This document shows positions 5,757 through 7,138 of a stretch of DNA of 7,138 nt, piece after piece. Location: positions 5,202 to 12,339 of the forward strand of contig CAPYQR010000034.1 of assembly GCA_948742005.1 (NCBI GenBank), in the 5' to 3' direction. The translations under genes and the position numbers were made by a program. Source of the DNA: an uncultured bacterium. GTDB lineage: Bacteria > Cyanobacteriota > Vampirovibrionia > Gastranaerophilales > Gastranaerophilaceae. The notes beneath the pieces were generated by a model. The model saw nothing but the letters and a program-made list of their open reading frames with translations. It had not been told where the DNA came from and did not search any database. How positions within the stretch are numbered: the stretch's first letter is position 1; each line of letters opens with the position of its first letter.

Positions 5757-7073
5757 TTAATCCAATTTTGAAATTTTAATTTCATCCGTTTCTTCGCTCA
5801 CAACCAATGCGTTTGAAACAGCAATCCCTTCTTTATTCACAGCATCATTAACTATTTTTCCCGCAACATACAGCGCGCTTGATGAACCGCCGTCAAAATT
5901 CATCGCATAATCACATCCTAATTTTTTCATCAACTTTGCAGTTTCTGTTAACGTCATTCCGACCGAATTTTTTTCGCGTCCATCAATCGTAACAATAATC
6001 AGCGTTCCATCATTCTTATATCCGATTGCGCTTCTCGGGTTTTTCCCCGTTATTGCATTTAGCTTCTGTGTTTTAACATCAACATAAATTTCACCCTCGC
6101 GAACCAAAAAAGGCCCTGCACCAATTATGTGTTTTGCTGAGCTTAATTGCGCAGGAAGCTTAATATCAATATAAATTTCTTTATCGCGCGCAATTTGTCT
6201 TATAATTTCTTTTGGTCCTTGCAAAACAATATCATTTGATGAAATTTTTATCGGATTTGCAGACATTTTTATAACTTTATTATTTTGAATCAATATATTG
6301 TAACAATTTGCAGGTGCAACAGGAGAAAATTCACCCCATTGCGAAGTATAAATAAGATTATAAGTTGAAAGCATTCTTGGCTGGTTAATGTTGTCAATTT
6401 TTATCAGGCTGGATTTTGTGTAGCCTTTAATGTCAAAAGAAACATTCATTATTTTAAAAGTAGTTTTATTATTCTCTTCAAAAATTGCAATCGCACTCCT
6501 GTTATAGATTGGTCCTGTTAAAATTTCTCCGTCGATTACAAGTGTTCCTAAGGGCAAACCGGTCTGCGGTTTAAAAAATCCTGCATTAATTGCAACAATT
6601 CCTCTATTATTTTGCGCCAGCTTTCTTACTGTTGCTTTTGAGTTTAATTTTTTAGATGGGGTTTGGGGTTTAATTTTTAAATTTTGATTTACTCTTGTAT
6701 TTAATTCAACAATATTGATTTTAATCGGTTTTGAATTAATATATTTCGTTTGTTTAATGTGAGCAATTCCTTTTGTCGGGAATGTTATGTGAGAATTTGC
6801 ATATTTATTTTTTATATTTTCCTTAAAGTTTTTTTCAAGATAAACTTCTTCCTGTTCAACGATTTCAATTTTTGTTTCAAGCGGGTCAGTTTTTGCAAAT
6901 AATGGTTTTGAAAAAGCTATTAAGCTTATAATTAAGGCAAAAATAAAAATAATAATAACAGCCTTATTCTTCCGCTCAACCGTATCTTTTAATTTGAGAT
7001 AATCCAAAAGATACTTTTCGCAAAAACCGATGTAATATTCATCTTTTTTGGGTAGAATTTCTTGTACTGTCAT
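5757..7073 (-). CDS. Membrane-anchored phosphodiester glycosidase (NAGPA domain) family protein
   Basis: The 438-residue product has a short cytoplasmic N-terminus, a hydrophobic segment at about 38-56 preceded by Lys/Arg, and then an extracytoplasmic region. It could be a signal anchor, or a signal peptide cleaved after KPLFA (56-60). The NAGPA domain family (named for the enzyme that uncovers mannose 6-phosphate in animals) is recognised by AINAGFF (161-167), GPFLVREGEIYVD (320-332), NPRSAIG (345-351), TIDGRE (362-367) and NFDGGSSSALY (392-402). Bacterial members are often linked to cell-wall or exopolysaccharide turnover; the substrate here is unknown. An in-frame ATG 21 codons upstream (7136) is rejected because the promoter lies within it, so the start is taken at 7071-7073. 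No good Shine-Dalgarno is seen. The region at about 60-130 has no recognised domain. Confidence 0.88.
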   Translation of the reverse strand: MTVQEILPKKDEYYIGFCEKYLLDYLKLKDTVERKNKAVIIIFIFALIISLIAFSKPLFAKTDPLETKIEIVEQEEVYLEKNFKENIKNKYANSHITFPTKGIAHIKQTKYINSKPIKINIVELNTRVNQNLKIKPQTPSKKLNSKATVRKLAQNNRGIVAINAGFFKPQTGLPLGTLVIDGEILTGPIYNRSAIAIFEENNKTTFKIMNVSFDIKGYTKSSLIKIDNINQPRMLSTYNLIYTSQWGEFSPVAPANCYNILIQNNKVIKMSANPIKISSNDIVLQGPKEIIRQIARDKEIYIDIKLPAQLSSAKHIIGAGPFLVREGEIYVDVKTQKLNAITGKNPRSAIGYKNDGTLIIVTIDGREKNSVGMTLTETAKLMKKLGCDYAMNFDGGSSSALYVAGKIVNDAVNKEGIAVSNALVVSEETDEIKISKLD

Positions 7074-7107
7074 CTTTATGCCGTAATATCTAGTATGCTC
7101 TACTACT

Positions 7108-7136
7108 ATTATAACACATAGTAAAAATAGCTTCAA
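7108..7136 (-). promoter_or_regulatory. Promoter of the NAGPA-domain gene
   Basis: On the minus strand TTGAAG (7131-7136), a 17-base spacer and a perfect TATAAT (7108-7113) are preceded by TGT, forming an extended -10. Transcription would start near 7101, leaving a leader of about 28 bases before the ATG at 7071-7073. This is the best match to consensus in the window, and it decides the start codon of the gene. Confidence 0.8.
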
Positions 7137-7138
7137 TC

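Noticed and set aside
7074..7136. In-frame upstream ATG at 7134-7136 as start of the NAGPA-domain gene
   Set aside because: Its codons overlap a near-consensus promoter (TTGAAG, 17 bases, TGT-TATAAT), so it would not be transcribed from that promoter; the ATG at 7071-7073 follows the predicted transcript start by about 28 bases.

Overview
The window is AT-rich bacterial DNA with seven protein-coding genes, one cut by the left edge. All are intact inside the window and all end in TAA or TAG. The gene set (NAD(P)H-hydrate dehydratase, exported calpain-like protease, LicC/LicA-type pair, RarA, NAGPA-domain protein), low GC and compact layout fit a host-associated bacterium. A gut non-photosynthetic cyanobacterium (Vampirovibrionia/Gastranaerophilales) is my best guess. 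No rRNA, tRNA or lineage marker is present, so this is inference from overall resemblance; Firmicutes or another AT-rich phylum cannot be excluded.

Layout. 1-690 (+) is the C-terminal part of an NnrD-type metabolite-repair enzyme. It converges, with a 3-base gap, on 694-1764 (-), an exported cysteine protease carrying the calpain active-site signature. Upstream of that and on the same strand lies 1914-2387 (-), an Ala/Gly-rich helical protein of unknown function with its own promoter, Shine-Dalgarno and strong terminator. A divergent 257-base intergenic region (2388-2644) leads to licC (2645-3502, +) and licA (3495-4418, +), which overlap by 8 bases. They encode a nucleotidyltransferase and a kinase that together would make CDP-choline from choline or a related aminoalcohol. 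rarA (4453-5676, +) follows from its own promoter. A hairpin separates it from the convergent 5757-7073 (-), a membrane-anchored phosphodiester-glycosidase (NAGPA) protein whose promoter lies at the right edge.

How the genes relate. licC and licA form one pathway unit. No choline transporter (LicB type) or phosphocholine transferase (LicD type) is present, so the final acceptor is unknown. The calpain-like protease and the NAGPA protein are predicted to act outside the cytoplasmic membrane. RarA (stalled replication forks) and NnrD (repair of hydrated NAD(P)H) are housekeeping functions.

The most interesting signals are: (a) two genes, licC and rarA, whose -10 boxes place the predicted transcription start on the A of the ATG, with no Shine-Dalgarno, suggesting leaderless mRNAs that share a TTGAAN/TATAAT-type promoter with other genes here; (b) a C-terminal extension on LicC that looks like a leftover kinase N-lobe from a fused LicC-LicA ancestor; (c) the calpain-like exported protease next to an unrecognised LEA-like or apolipoprotein-like repeat protein. 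I did not find a clearly new multi-gene system.
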